Assembly (NCBI RefSeq): GCF_019209865.1
Contig: NZ_JAHUTT010000024.1
Span: 1-53,253 of the forward strand
Direction: 5' to 3'
DNA from: Shewanella sp. NIFS-20-20
GTDB taxonomy: Bacteria > Pseudomonadota > Gammaproteobacteria > Enterobacterales > Shewanellaceae
DNA: 53,253 bases
The notes below the pieces were generated by a model. It was not told the origin of the DNA, ran no database searches, and worked only from the letters and a program-made list of their open reading frames with translations. The position numbers and the translations under genes are program-made. Below, in pieces: positions 17,987 to 27,106 of the stretch (position 1 is the stretch's first letter; each line of letters opens with the position of its first letter).

Positions 17987-18487
17987 ATGAGTGAGAGAAG
18001 TTCACAGATGTTAACCTTATATCAAACGCTGATTGACAAGGTTAAGGCCGATTTTGGCGCTAATAATCAACTCACTACCAAAGATTTAATGGCCTCAGTC
18101 ACTCGAGGATCAGATTATCTAAAACTGAAACAAATCGCTGACAGCGAAGAGTTGACCTTGGTAGAGCATTTCCTCAAACGTGACATTATTGCGTTTTTGA
18201 ACGAGCAACACGCCGACGAGCTTAGTTATAGCCCGACATTAATCGCGATGGAAAATACCTTGTGGCATTGGTTAAGTGAAATTACCGACAGGAGTCAGGT
18301 TGAGTGGCATGAGCTTAACCAAGATTTTAGACAGCACGGTGAGTATCATAGTGGTGACATTATCAGCCAAGGCACCTTAACCTGCACCCATTGCGGTCAT
18401 AAAATGCATATCGAATTTGCCGGTGCCATTCCTGATTGCCCCGCGTGTGATCAAGGCGACTTTATTCGTGAAGCATTAACACCTTAA
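17987..18487 (+). CDS. ybeL: YbeL/DUF1451 zinc-ribbon protein
   Basis: A 166-residue cytoplasmic protein of the DUF1451 (YbeL) family, function unknown. The long N-terminal part is helical; the C-terminus holds a zinc ribbon with CTHCGHKM and CPACDQGDF (two C-x2-C pairs). It stands divergent from leuS, as ybeL does in E. coli. The ATG has AAGGAG at 17973-17978. A strong terminator follows at 18509-18538, so it is monocistronic. Confidence 0.92.
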   Translation: MSERSSQMLTLYQTLIDKVKADFGANNQLTTKDLMASVTRGSDYLKLKQIADSEELTLVEHFLKRDIIAFLNEQHADELSYSPTLIAMENTLWHWLSEITDRSQVEWHELNQDFRQHGEYHSGDIISQGTLTCTHCGHKMHIEFAGAIPDCPACDQGDFIREALTP

Positions 18488-18508
18488 TTTGCTGAATGAA
18501 TTATGAGT

Positions 18509-18538
18509 AAAAAAACATGCCAATGGCATGTTTTTTTT
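18509..18538 (+). terminator. Terminator after ybeL
   Basis: AAAAAACATGCC / GGCATGTTTTTTTT, a short palindromic stem between A and T runs; it could work in both directions. Confidence 0.85.
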
Positions 18539-18626
18539 GGCTGCAAATTAATCAACATCATGAAAGATAAGTGAATTAAGTGATCGCCTTCGCAGATACA
18601 TAATTGATGACTAGAAAGTTGCTCTT

Positions 18627-18659
18627 GAATAATTATTGTATGTATATAAATAATTATTC
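18627..18659 (+). promoter_or_regulatory. Perfect 11-bp AT-rich dyad before the Tat aminotransferase
   Basis: GAATAATTATT at 18627-18637 and its exact reverse complement AATAATTATTC at 18649-18659 are separated by 11 bases. The right arm ends 12 bases before the chosen start codon (18672). In DNA it could be an operator for a dimeric regulator; in RNA a hairpin that ends just before the GGTGG ribosome-binding site. No terminator T tract follows. Confidence 0.6.
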
Positions 18660-18671
18660 ATGGTGGTGGAA

Positions 18672-19808
18672 ATGAAATTAACACGGCGGTCATTTTTAGG
18701 GGCAGGTAGTGCAGTTGGCTTGTTGGCGATGACGGGTTGTCAATCGCTTGGGGGAGCCCGTTTCGACCCCTCGCAGGCGGCAATCGGGGCTGAGCCACTT
18801 CGGCTCAACTTTAATGAGAATAGCTTGGGAGTGCCAGCCAGCAGTATGCAGGCGTTACAACAGCAGTTACCTCACGCATTCTTATACCCAGATGCAGCCA
18901 AAGAGGCGTTGATGACAGCCATTGCAAAGCACCATGAGTTGGCTCATGAGCAACTTATCTACGGTAATGGTTCATCTGAAATTTTAAAGATGGCAGTGGA
19001 TGCTATGGCAACGGCGGATGCGCAACTAATCATGCCAGATCCTAGTTATGGGGTTGTCGCTGATTATGCCGCAGCGCGAGGGATTAAGGTCATGGCGGTA
19101 CCGTTAACCGCCGCCATGCAAATCGATATCGACTCAATGCAAGCCTTAGTCGCTGACTACGATGGCCCATCGATTGTTTACTTATGCAATCCAAATAACC
19201 CCACGAGTTTGCTGATGGCCAGTGGACCATTACAAGCTTGGTTGAGCGAAGCTTCCCCAGCACTGCAATTTATTGTGGATGAAGCTTACGCTGAGTATGT
19301 TGATAGTGAGTTATTTGTATCAGCAATTCACACGGTGAGCGCCGGCAATCCTCACGTTGTGGTGGCTCGCACTTTCTCCAAAATTTATGGGCTCGCCGGC
19401 CTGAGAGTGGGGTATGGCGTCGGACATCCGCAGATGATTAGCGCCATGGCAGCGCAAGCCAGTATTGATAATGCCAATTTGGCCGGATGTGTCGCCGCTA
19501 CCGCCGCCCTTAACGATGAGGCTTGGTTAACCGCCAGCAAAAGGGCGCAACGTCAAGCTCTGGCATTAGTGACGACAACACTCACGGCTTTAGGGCTCGA
19601 CTATCTGGATTGTAATGCTAACTTTATCTTTCACTGGGTTAATGGTGATACCGACGTTTATCAACAACGTATGCAACAGGCGGGAATTTTAGTGGGGCGC
19701 CAGTTTAACCATACCAATGGTTGGAATCGCTTAACCTTAGGCACTCCTGCACAAATGCAGTTGTTTTGTCAGACTTTGATACATTTTCGTCAACAAGGTT
19801 GGATCTAA
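18672..19808 (+). CDS. Tat-exported PLP aminotransferase (HisC-like)
   Basis: A fold-type I pyridoxal-phosphate aminotransferase of the histidinol-phosphate/class I-II family with an export signal. From the ATG at 18672 (GGTGG just upstream), residues 1-24 read MKLTRRSFLGAG..LLAMTGCQ: a twin-arginine motif RRSFLG plus a lipobox-like TGC at C23, so it may be a Tat-dependent lipoprotein. Catalytic marks are YGNGSSEILK, CNPNNPTS, VDEAYAEY and the PLP lysine in RTFSKIYGLAGLRVGYG (K237). The substrate is unknown; HisC activity in the periplasm would be unexpected. An ATG at 18660 is possible but lacks a ribosome-binding site. Preceded by a perfect dyad; followed at about 60 bases by a REC-EAL gene. 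Confidence 0.88.
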   Translation: MKLTRRSFLGAGSAVGLLAMTGCQSLGGARFDPSQAAIGAEPLRLNFNENSLGVPASSMQALQQQLPHAFLYPDAAKEALMTAIAKHHELAHEQLIYGNGSSEILKMAVDAMATADAQLIMPDPSYGVVADYAAARGIKVMAVPLTAAMQIDIDSMQALVADYDGPSIVYLCNPNNPTSLLMASGPLQAWLSEASPALQFIVDEAYAEYVDSELFVSAIHTVSAGNPHVVVARTFSKIYGLAGLRVGYGVGHPQMISAMAAQASIDNANLAGCVAATAALNDEAWLTASKRAQRQALALVTTTLTALGLDYLDCNANFIFHWVNGDTDVYQQRMQQAGILVGRQFNHTNGWNRLTLGTPAQMQLFCQTLIHFRQQGWI

Positions 19809-19872
19809 GGACGTGGCATAGATATTAAACCCAGTCTACACTCTATGAATCATATGGATATGAGTTCAAATA

Positions 19873-21126
19873 ATGGAAACTACTGCCTCATATTCGCCTG
19901 TCGGCGAGAGGAGCTTTATTGATAATCAGGTGCTGGTCATTGATGACTCCAAAGCGATTTTATTGATTGTAAAAAATCTATTAAATAGCTTGGGAGTCAG
20001 TCAGGTCACGGTGACACATCAGCCAGTGAAAGCATTGGATATTATCACCAGAAATCCGAACCGTTATAGCTTGATCTTAACCGACTTAAATATGCCAGAG
20101 ATGGATGGTATGGCGGTATTAAGGGGGCTGGGTGAGCTGGGATATCAGGGCGCGGTAGGGATTATTTCTGAAATGGAAAGTCGCATCGTGTCATTAGCGG
20201 CGGATATTGCCAAAGCGTATTGTTTGCATTTGATAGGCTGTATTGCTAAACCGTTGCAGCCTAAAGATCTGAATGGCTTACTTCTTAAAGCTGAATGTTT
20301 ATTTGAAGCGCAAAATAATCCAATTAATTTTTTATCTGAGCGGCAATTACGTGATGTCATCGCCGAAGATTTTGTGTTTCCCTACTATCAACCGAAAATC
20401 AATATGAAAACCCACAAAGTGAGTTCGGTTGAGGTATTAATGCGGGTAAAGATCCGTGGTGAGCAGGATGCTGTGGTACCCAACCGGTTTTTATCTTTAG
20501 CGGCCTCATTGGATCTGTTGGACGTAATGACTGATATTTTGATCGCTAAAGCGGCGGCAGATATGCCTCGGCTGCGCCAACAATTTGGCGATGATTTTCG
20601 CTTGTGTATTAATTTATCCCCGACTCAACTAGAAAACTTATCTTTAGTGGATGAGCTTGAGTGTCGGTTTGCAACTTATGGTATCCCCCCCAAGCAGATA
20701 GTATTGGAAATCACCGAAGACAATGCGCTGCGCAGTCCGCATCAGCTAGAAACGTTAAATCGTTTCAGGATGCGAGGCTTTGGGGTGTCACTCGATGATT
20801 TTGGCTCCGGATTTACCAACATCAATCAGCTGCGGAGTTTGCCATTTTCGGAAATTAAAATAGATCGTTCACTCATCATCAATATTCATCGCGACGTGTT
20901 TTGCCAAACCATAGTCAATTCTTTAATTGAAATTGCCTCGCAAATGGATGTGATCTTGGTGGCAGAAGGCATTGAACAGGTCGATGAGTTAAAATACTTG
21001 CTCAGTCATTTTGATGAGATGTTGATCCAAGGCTACCTGATTAGTAAACCCCGCTCGCTGGGGAGTTTAGTGGCTTGGCATGCTTCATGGCAAAAGCAAT
21101 TTGCCCATTTAACTCAGAACAATTAA
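19873..21126 (+). CDS. REC-EAL response regulator (cyclic-di-GMP phosphodiesterase)
   Basis: A two-domain cytoplasmic signalling protein. Residues 18-140 form a receiver domain with acidic pair D24-D25, phosphoacceptor D71 (LILTDLNMPEMDG) and K126. Residues 160-405 form an EAL domain. The name motif reads E187-V-L rather than EAL, but the metal and catalytic positions appear kept: N247 in NLSPTQL, E279, D308-D309 in DDFGSG, K329, E365 in AEGIEQ and Q386 in QGYLISKP. Hydrolysis of c-di-GMP to pGpG is therefore expected. No histidine kinase is adjacent. It may be co-transcribed with the aminotransferase upstream. A shared terminator separates it from lnt. Confidence 0.93.
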   Translation: METTASYSPVGERSFIDNQVLVIDDSKAILLIVKNLLNSLGVSQVTVTHQPVKALDIITRNPNRYSLILTDLNMPEMDGMAVLRGLGELGYQGAVGIISEMESRIVSLAADIAKAYCLHLIGCIAKPLQPKDLNGLLLKAECLFEAQNNPINFLSERQLRDVIAEDFVFPYYQPKINMKTHKVSSVEVLMRVKIRGEQDAVVPNRFLSLAASLDLLDVMTDILIAKAAADMPRLRQQFGDDFRLCINLSPTQLENLSLVDELECRFATYGIPPKQIVLEITEDNALRSPHQLETLNRFRMRGFGVSLDDFGSGFTNINQLRSLPFSEIKIDRSLIINIHRDVFCQTIVNSLIEIASQMDVILVAEGIEQVDELKYLLSHFDEMLIQGYLISKPRSLGSLVAWHASWQKQFAHLTQNN

Positions 21127-21146
21127 TTGGTGCGGATGACTGAAAC

Positions 21147-21182
21147 TAAAATCAGCCCATGACTTGTGGGCTGATTTTTTTA
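21147..21182. terminator. Bidirectional terminator REC-EAL / lnt
   Basis: AAAATCAGCCCA / TGGGCTGATTTTTTT. The T run on the plus strand ends the EAL transcript; the A run gives a T tract for lnt on the minus strand. Confidence 0.88.
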
Positions 21183-22727
21183 TGCTTGTCGTTGCCGGCG
21201 GATCAGCGCGAACAGGATAAGTAAACCAGACCACCACAAGATGGGTTGCTGTCCCCATTGGCTGAATAAGGTGTGCCCTTTGACTAAAGGCACCTCCACA
21301 CTTAACACGCCAGTCACAAACTGGGGTAACTTATCTAAGGTATTACCCTGGGCATCGACGACGGCGGTAACGCCATTATTGGTGCCTCGCAGTAAGGGCC
21401 GGCCTAATTCTACTGCCCGCATTCTAGCAATATCATAGTGTTGCAGTGGGCCATTGGAATCACCAAACCAGGCGTCGTTAGATACCGTCAGCAACATATC
21501 GGTTTGAGGGCTAAAGTTGGCCCGCAATAACTCAGGAAAGGCAATCTCATAGCAAATCGCGGGCTCAATGTGATATCCAAGCGCCGTTAAGTTAGGTTGC
21601 TGGTAATCCCCACGCGCAAAAGATGACATAGGTAAATTGAAAAAGGGCGCCAAGGGTCTGAGTAAGGACTCAAAGGGCACGAACTCACCGATAGGCAGCA
21701 ATTGATGTTTACGGTATTCATTGCTGCCATCGCCGGCGTAATTGGCTTGAGCTTGCTGTGGTTGGTGATGATTACCTAAGACGATCAATGAATTATAAAA
21801 ATCTTTGTTATGGTGACTAATAATGCCGGTAATAATGGCACTGTCATTGAGGTTGGCGACTTGATTGGCATTATCTAAAAAATCACTGACCATATATTCG
21901 GGGGCGGGCACTGCAGCCTCGGGCCAGATCACGATATCGGCATCCAGCACCGGCCGCGATAAATCCATGTACTTAAGCAGCGTGGGCCATAAGGCTTCAG
22001 GTTGCCACTTCATGCTTTGGGCTATATTGCCTTGGACTAAGGCGACCTTGACGGTTTGCTCTTCTGGCTGCAATGGTTGGCGTTGATAGGCAATAAGGGT
22101 CAGCACTGACAGCGCCAACAATACCGTCAGTCCAAGCCGGCAGCGTTTAGCGCTTACGGCGATTGCCGCTGCTGCGACAATGATTAAGTAGCTTACGCCT
22201 AAGGTGCCAATATCTGCGGCTAAGGGGCGCAGCGGACCATCGACTTGTGAGTAGCCAGCCCACAGCCATGGGAAGCCGGTGAGCACCCAGCCTCGGGCCC
22301 ATTCGGTGACTATCCACAGCGGCGGAAAAAATGCCAGCGAGCGCAGAGCAAATGCCTGTGGGCTGAGGTACTGGGCTAGTGTACCTGCAATGGCAGGGTA
22401 TAAAGCCAGATATAAAGCCAGCAGCGCCATCAAGGCCATGGACGCAATTAATGGCATGCCACCAAATTGCGCCATACTGACATGCACCCAACTGATCCCT
22501 ACGCTAAAAGCGCCGAAACCAAAGGTCCACCAGTAAAAAAAGCTAGCTTTAGGAGAAAGTTGTCTCGATTGCCATAAAGCAAAGGCTATGGCCAACGGGT
22601 AGATAAGCCATAATTGGTATGGCGCGAACGCGAGGGCAGTACTGGCGCCGACTAAATAGCCGGTCACCAGTCGTAGACCTGCACGATGGCAAATCGCCAT
22701 CAAAAAAGATTGCAGAAAGTTAGGCAC
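21180..22727 (-). CDS. lnt: Apolipoprotein N-acyltransferase
   Basis: Inner-membrane enzyme that adds the third acyl chain to bacterial lipoproteins, needed for Lol-dependent sorting (lolB is at 34.8 kb). About six N-terminal membrane segments to residue 215 are followed by a periplasmic nitrilase-like domain with the triad E270 (IWPEAAVPAPE), K340 (YRKHQLLPIGE) and C392 (ICYEIAFPELL). A last membrane segment ends the protein. 515 residues against 512 in E. coli. GTG start at 22727. The corC stop lies three bases upstream, so they are one operon. Confidence 0.97.
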   Translation of the reverse strand: MPNFLQSFLMAICHRAGLRLVTGYLVGASTALAFAPYQLWLIYPLAIAFALWQSRQLSPKASFFYWWTFGFGAFSVGISWVHVSMAQFGGMPLIASMALMALLALYLALYPAIAGTLAQYLSPQAFALRSLAFFPPLWIVTEWARGWVLTGFPWLWAGYSQVDGPLRPLAADIGTLGVSYLIIVAAAAIAVSAKRCRLGLTVLLALSVLTLIAYQRQPLQPEEQTVKVALVQGNIAQSMKWQPEALWPTLLKYMDLSRPVLDADIVIWPEAAVPAPEYMVSDFLDNANQVANLNDSAIITGIISHHNKDFYNSLIVLGNHHQPQQAQANYAGDGSNEYRKHQLLPIGEFVPFESLLRPLAPFFNLPMSSFARGDYQQPNLTALGYHIEPAICYEIAFPELLRANFSPQTDMLLTVSNDAWFGDSNGPLQHYDIARMRAVELGRPLLRGTNNGVTAVVDAQGNTLDKLPQFVTGVLSVEVPLVKGHTLFSQWGQQPILWWSGLLILFALIRRQRQA

Positions 22728-22730
22728 TAA

Positions 22731-23606
22731 TTAGTTTTCAACGGTTTGGTTGTCGTCAAGTTCAGGCCAAGAGACACGTAATTGAATAAGTCGACGAGTA
22801 TCGGCATTCACAATCTTAAACTCAATACCATCAATGATGATTTTTTCGTTACGTTCTGGCAAATGGCCAAAGGCGTGAGACACTAACCCTCCCACGGTAT
22901 CGAACTCTTCATCGCTGAATTGGGTACCAAACTGCTCATTAAAGTCTTCAACCGGGGTTAAGGCTTTAACTAAAAACACCTTAGCGCTGACTTTACGAAT
23001 TTCGGTATCCTCACCACTGTCGTGGTCAAATTCGTCTTCAATTTCGCCGACGATTTCTTCAAGAATATCCTCAATGGTCACCAAGCCAGAAACCCCACCA
23101 TATTCATCAACGACGATGGCCATATGGTAGCGTTGGGAGCGGAACTCTTTGAGCAATACATCCACACGCTTGCTTTCGGGTACAACGACTGCGGGACGAA
23201 TGACTTTGTCTAAACTGAAGTCTGCTTCTAGGTTAAAGCCATATTTGATGAGGTCTTTAGCGAGCAAGATCCCCTCGATATGATCTTTATCTTCATTCAC
23301 GACCGGAAAGCGAGAATGTGCAGAACCTATCACAGTAGACAGTAATTCTTCGACACTATTGTTGATCTGTACCGCCACGATTTGGGCGCGAGGGATCATA
23401 ATGTCACGTACTCGTAGGTCAGAGACCTCTAGTACACCTTTAATCATTTCGCGGGTATCTTCAGTGATCAAGTCACGCTGTTCAGCGTCATGGATCACAC
23501 CAACAAGATCATCACGATTCTGGGGTTCGCCCTGAAAAATCTGGCTAACTCTGTCAATCCAGCTCTTCTTATGGGCGGTAGTACTCGGTGGGATATCGTC
23601 ACTCAT
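22731..23606 (-). CDS. corC: CorC/YbeX CBS-pair protein
   Basis: Cytoplasmic protein with two CBS domains (VRDIMIPRAQIVAVQ..., then HMAIVVDEYGGVSGLVTIEDILEEIVGEIEDE) and a C-terminal CorC/HlyC transporter-associated domain. It is linked in E. coli and Salmonella to magnesium/cobalt efflux; YbeX has also been tied to ribosome maintenance. The ATG at 23606 matches the E. coli MSDD start and gives 291 residues against 292; an upstream in-frame ATG at 23624 would add six. It sits between ybeY and lnt in the conserved miaB-ybeZ-ybeY-ybeX-lnt operon. Confidence 0.96.
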   Translation of the reverse strand: MSDDIPPSTTAHKKSWIDRVSQIFQGEPQNRDDLVGVIHDAEQRDLITEDTREMIKGVLEVSDLRVRDIMIPRAQIVAVQINNSVEELLSTVIGSAHSRFPVVNEDKDHIEGILLAKDLIKYGFNLEADFSLDKVIRPAVVVPESKRVDVLLKEFRSQRYHMAIVVDEYGGVSGLVTIEDILEEIVGEIEDEFDHDSGEDTEIRKVSAKVFLVKALTPVEDFNEQFGTQFSDEEFDTVGGLVSHAFGHLPERNEKIIIDGIEFKIVNADTRRLIQLRVSWPELDDNQTVEN

Positions 23607-23640
23607 AGTCTTTCTTAAACTCATAGGCCATAGACCGAGT

Positions 23641-24105
23641 TCAGTTTTGCTCCTTGTATGGGTCTGGGTAACCGAGAGATTGGATTAGCTCAGTCTCGAG
23701 CGATTCCATTTCTTCGGCCTCGTCATCATTAATATGATCATAACCGAGCAAATGCAAGCATCCATGGATAACCATGTGGGCCCAATGGGCTTGTAAGGCT
23801 TTATTTTGCTCTAAGGCTTCATTTTCGACTACCTTGGCACAAATAACAAGATCGCCGAGTAAAGGGAGTTCAATTCCTGGTGGTGCTTCAAAAGGAAACG
23901 ATAGCACATTGGTGGATTTGTCTTTGCCACGGTAATCACGATTTAAGCTTTGGCTTTCGGCTTCTTCAACAATACGAACGGTGAGTTCCGCTTCAGCCAT
24001 GGTATTACCTAGCGCGGTACGAACCCATAACTCAAAATCTTGTTCACTTGGAAGTTGTTCATTTTCAACGGCAATTTGTAAATCTAGGCAGAGTTCAAGA
24101 CTCAT
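23641..24105 (-). CDS. ybeY: Endoribonuclease YbeY
   Basis: Metal-dependent RNase acting in 16S rRNA 3'-end maturation and 70S quality control. The zinc motif H-x3-H-x5-H is at H114, H118 and H124 ([11 protein letters not shown]). Other marks are [16 protein letters not shown] and LGDLVICA. 154 residues against 155 in E. coli. The ATG at 24105 has AGGAG six bases upstream and lies inside the end of ybeZ, so translation is coupled; the longer upstream frame is not needed. Confidence 0.98.
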   Translation of the reverse strand: MSLELCLDLQIAVENEQLPSEQDFELWVRTALGNTMAEAELTVRIVEEAESQSLNRDYRGKDKSTNVLSFPFEAPPGIELPLLGDLVICAKVVENEALEQNKALQAHWAHMVIHGCLHLLGYDHINDDEAEEMESLETELIQSLGYPDPYKEQN

Positions 24106-25117
24106 GTGGAGTCTCCTGTAATTGATGGTGGCTGTCGCGGCCTGCATGTGACGATTGTTGCTCATGGGCTTCATAAGCTTCGACAATGCGAGCAACCACG
24201 GGATGTCTCACTACATCGTGTGACTGGAAAAAGTTAAAGCTGATTTGATCAACACCTTTGAGCACTTCAATGGCGTGGCGTAAGCCTGATTTTTGATTTT
24301 TTGGTAAATCGATTTGAGTGATATCGCCAGTGATCACCGCCCGCGAATTAAAACCAATTCGAGTTAAGAACATTTTCATTTGTTCTGCGGTGGTATTTTG
24401 GCTCTCATCGAGAATAATGAAGGCATCATTTAAGGTGCGGCCGCGCATATATGCTAGTGGTGCCACTTCAATCACACTGCGTTCGATCAGTTTCTCAACT
24501 TTTTCAAAGCCAAGCATTTCGAACAGGGCATCATAGAGCGGGCGCAAATATGGGTCGACTTTTTGGCTTAAATCACCCGGCAAAAACCCGAGCTTTTCGC
24601 CAGCTTCCACCGCGGGACGAGTCAATAGTATACGGCGCACTTCTTGTCGCTCTAGCGCATCGACGGCTGCTGCCACGGCTAAATAGGTTTTACCCGTGCC
24701 CGCCGGTCCAATCCCAAAGCTAATATCATGACGGACGATATTGGCGATATATTGGCTTTGGTTAGGGTTGCGGGGCTTGATAACACCGCGCTTAGTTTTA
24801 ATATGCAGATGCTTATCGTCATCGTCACTGGCAGCCTCAATTGAAATGGCTTGTTGGATGGCCAAGTGAACGGTATCAGGTTCAAGATCTGGGGTACTGC
24901 CTTTAACTGGTTGAGTTTCTACATAGAGATCTCTAAGTAAGTTGTTGGCAGTAAGGCAGTTTTTTGGTGTTCCAACAATTTGAAAGTGATTATTGCGGTA
25001 GCTAATTTCAACCCCAATACGTCGCTCTAATTGTTTGATATTGTCATCGAAGGGACCGCATAACGAAGCCAGTCGACGCGGTTCAGCAGGCTCAAGATAA
25101 AGGTTGAGCGTAGTCAT
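24095..25117 (-). CDS. ybeZ: PhoH-like ATPase YbeZ
   Basis: Cytoplasmic P-loop ATPase of the PhoH family, functionally tied to YbeY in RNA metabolism. The N-terminal region [26 protein letters not shown] matches E. coli YbeZ and precedes a Walker [12 protein letters not shown] and Walker [11 protein letters not shown]. The start was set at ATG 25117, giving 340 residues against 346 in E. coli; a longer frame to 25159 lacks family support. No strong ribosome-binding site is seen, so the start is only moderately certain. Overlaps ybeY by 11 bases. Confidence 0.95.
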   Translation of the reverse strand: MTTLNLYLEPAEPRRLASLCGPFDDNIKQLERRIGVEISYRNNHFQIVGTPKNCLTANNLLRDLYVETQPVKGSTPDLEPDTVHLAIQQAISIEAASDDDDKHLHIKTKRGVIKPRNPNQSQYIANIVRHDISFGIGPAGTGKTYLAVAAAVDALERQEVRRILLTRPAVEAGEKLGFLPGDLSQKVDPYLRPLYDALFEMLGFEKVEKLIERSVIEVAPLAYMRGRTLNDAFIILDESQNTTAEQMKMFLTRIGFNSRAVITGDITQIDLPKNQKSGLRHAIEVLKGVDQISFNFFQSHDVVRHPVVARIVEAYEAHEQQSSHAGRDSHHQLQETPHES

Positions 25118-25221
25118 TTTAGCAGACAAATAAACACTCCAAATGTAGTTGAATCCCAAACGATATGGTCGTTAGCCGTGATTACCCTAAATACTAACCA
25201 AAAATAGTCGTAGAAGGTATG

Positions 25222-25247
25222 GAAAAGGCGGCCTAAGCCGCCTTTAT
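25222..25247 (-). terminator. Hairpin between miaB and ybeZ
   Basis: AAAGGCGGC / GCCGCCTTT on both strands; the minus strand read-out ends in TTTTCC. It lies in the 173-base gap downstream of miaB and may give partial termination before ybeZ. Confidence 0.65.
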
Positions 25248-25290
25248 CTGTCTTTATACACAATTTAAGTCAGTACACGACTCGCAGTGA

Positions 25291-26715
25291 CTAGGGCTTA
25301 AAGGTATTAACCCCTAAGGCATCGTCTTGTTTGCGTTGAGATAAGATGTCCGATGGACGCAGTTCGCGGCGTAAATCCATCTCATCTTCGCCACGGACAA
25401 ACTGGCCACGCAACGAGTTAGTAAACACATCGACGATTTCAACATCAACGAAGCTACCAATATGCTTAGGATCGGCTTCAAAGTTAACCACACGATTGTT
25501 CTCAGTACGGCCGCGCAATTCCATGGGGTTTTTCACCGATGGACCTTCAACCAATACGCGTTGCACTGAACCGAGCATATGGCGACTGTATCGCATGGCC
25601 TGCTGAGTAATGCGGTCTTGCAAGATGGCTAAGCGTTGCTTCTTTTCTTCCAAATCAACATCATCGGGCAGATCGGCGGCTGGTGTGCCGGGGCGAGCAG
25701 AATAGATAAAGCTGAAGCTATGGTCGAAATTAACGTCTTCAATGAGCTTCATGGTATCAGCAAAATCTTGTTTGGATTCACCAGGGAAGCCAATAATGAA
25801 GTCGGAGCTGATCTGAATGTCGGGGCGTGCTTGACGTAAACGACGAATAATGGACTTATATTCAATCGCCATATGATTGCGTTTCATCAAGGTCAGAATT
25901 CGGTCTGAGCCTGATTGCACAGGAAGGTGCAAGAAGCTGACTAATTCCGGCGTATCGGCGTACACATCAATAATATCTTGTGTAAACTCAATCGGATGGC
26001 TGGTGGTAAAGCGAATGCGATCAATACCATCAATGGCCGCGACAAAGCGTAACAACTCGGCGAAGCTACAGATATCGTCATCGTGAGTCGCGCCGCGATA
26101 GGCGTTAACGTTTTGTCCAAGTAAGTTGACTTCGCGTACACCTTGTTCAGCCAATTGGGCGATTTCTAAAATAATATCATCCAATGGTCGGCTGACTTCT
26201 TCGCCGCGGGTATAGGGCACAACGCAGAAAGAACAATACTTGCTGCAACCTTCCATGATCGATACGAAGGCGCTTGGACCTTCGGCACGAGGCTCGGGCA
26301 AACGGTCAAACTTCTCGATCTCAGGGAAGCTGACATCGATAACGGCCTTGTCACCGCGACGCACTTGCTCAATCATTTCTGGTAAACGATGCAAGGTTTG
26401 CGGGCCGAAAATAATATCAACACATTGGGCACGTTCTTTGATGGCCTTACCTTCTTGTGAAGCCACGCAGCCACCCACACCGATAATCAGATCGGGGTTT
26501 TTATCTTTAAGGGTTTTCCAGCGGCCGAGCTGATGAAACACCTTTTCCTGCGCCTTTTCACGAATGGAGCAGGTATTAAGCAGCAAGATGTCGGCCTCTT
26601 CGGCTGCTTCTGTCAGAGTGTATCCCTGAGCTTCACCCAGTAAATCTGCCATTTTGGATGAGTCATACTCATTCATTTGGCAGCCCCAGGTTTTGATATG
26701 GAGTTTTTTACTCAT
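25291..26715 (-). CDS. miaB: tRNA-2-methylthio-N6-dimethylallyladenosine synthase
   Basis: Radical SAM methylthiotransferase that modifies A37 of tRNAs reading UNN codons. The N-terminal auxiliary cluster cysteines lie in [19 protein letters not shown] and GVGGCVAS. The radical SAM motif C-x3-C-x2-C is in [19 protein letters not shown] near residue 157. A TRAM domain ends the protein ([11 protein letters not shown]...GQFV). 474 residues, the same as E. coli. It is the first gene of the miaB-ybeZ-ybeY-corC-lnt run. Confidence 0.98.
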   Translation of the reverse strand: MSKKLHIKTWGCQMNEYDSSKMADLLGEAQGYTLTEAAEEADILLLNTCSIREKAQEKVFHQLGRWKTLKDKNPDLIIGVGGCVASQEGKAIKERAQCVDIIFGPQTLHRLPEMIEQVRRGDKAVIDVSFPEIEKFDRLPEPRAEGPSAFVSIMEGCSKYCSFCVVPYTRGEEVSRPLDDIILEIAQLAEQGVREVNLLGQNVNAYRGATHDDDICSFAELLRFVAAIDGIDRIRFTTSHPIEFTQDIIDVYADTPELVSFLHLPVQSGSDRILTLMKRNHMAIEYKSIIRRLRQARPDIQISSDFIIGFPGESKQDFADTMKLIEDVNFDHSFSFIYSARPGTPAADLPDDVDLEEKKQRLAILQDRITQQAMRYSRHMLGSVQRVLVEGPSVKNPMELRGRTENNRVVNFEADPKHIGSFVDVEIVDVFTNSLRGQFVRGEDEMDLRRELRPSDILSQRKQDDALGVNTFKP

Positions 26716-27106
26716 CAGTTAATTTCGCTCTTCGAACCACGGAAAAATAGCGCAGCATTTTACCCCCTCGCACCCAAGCTTTCCAGTGGTCGGACTAACT
26801 TTAGGCAATATCTCTTAATCGCCACAGTATTGCTCGGGGTTAATTCGTGAGTTCATTGAGGTTGGCTGCAGTTTAACTAATTCATATTTAAGCTAATTAT
26901 TTAATGCAGCGCAGGGAGGGCGGTTATTGATCAGCGAGTAGTTTAGTGCGGCTGTGATATAGGGCATAATCTTGTTGGCATTTATTGCGTAAAATCACCA
27001 ACGAGTTAAGGGCTAACCGCGCCAAGTGGTTAGCCGACAATCGCGTGACGTCATCCTCCACGCAGCAAAGGGGGAGATTTCAACCGCAACGACAAGGATA
27101 AACTAA
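26716..27106. other. 391-base divergent intergenic region miaB / ubiF
   Basis: No gene is seen. It holds the divergent start regions of miaB (left) and ubiF (right). The clearest structure is a dyad GGCTAACC / GGTTAGCC (27011-27018 and 27028-27035) about 70 bases before the ubiF start. A GGCATAATC near 26963-26971 and a GTAAAATC near 26989-26996 look like -10 boxes but lack good -35 partners. Confidence 0.6.
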
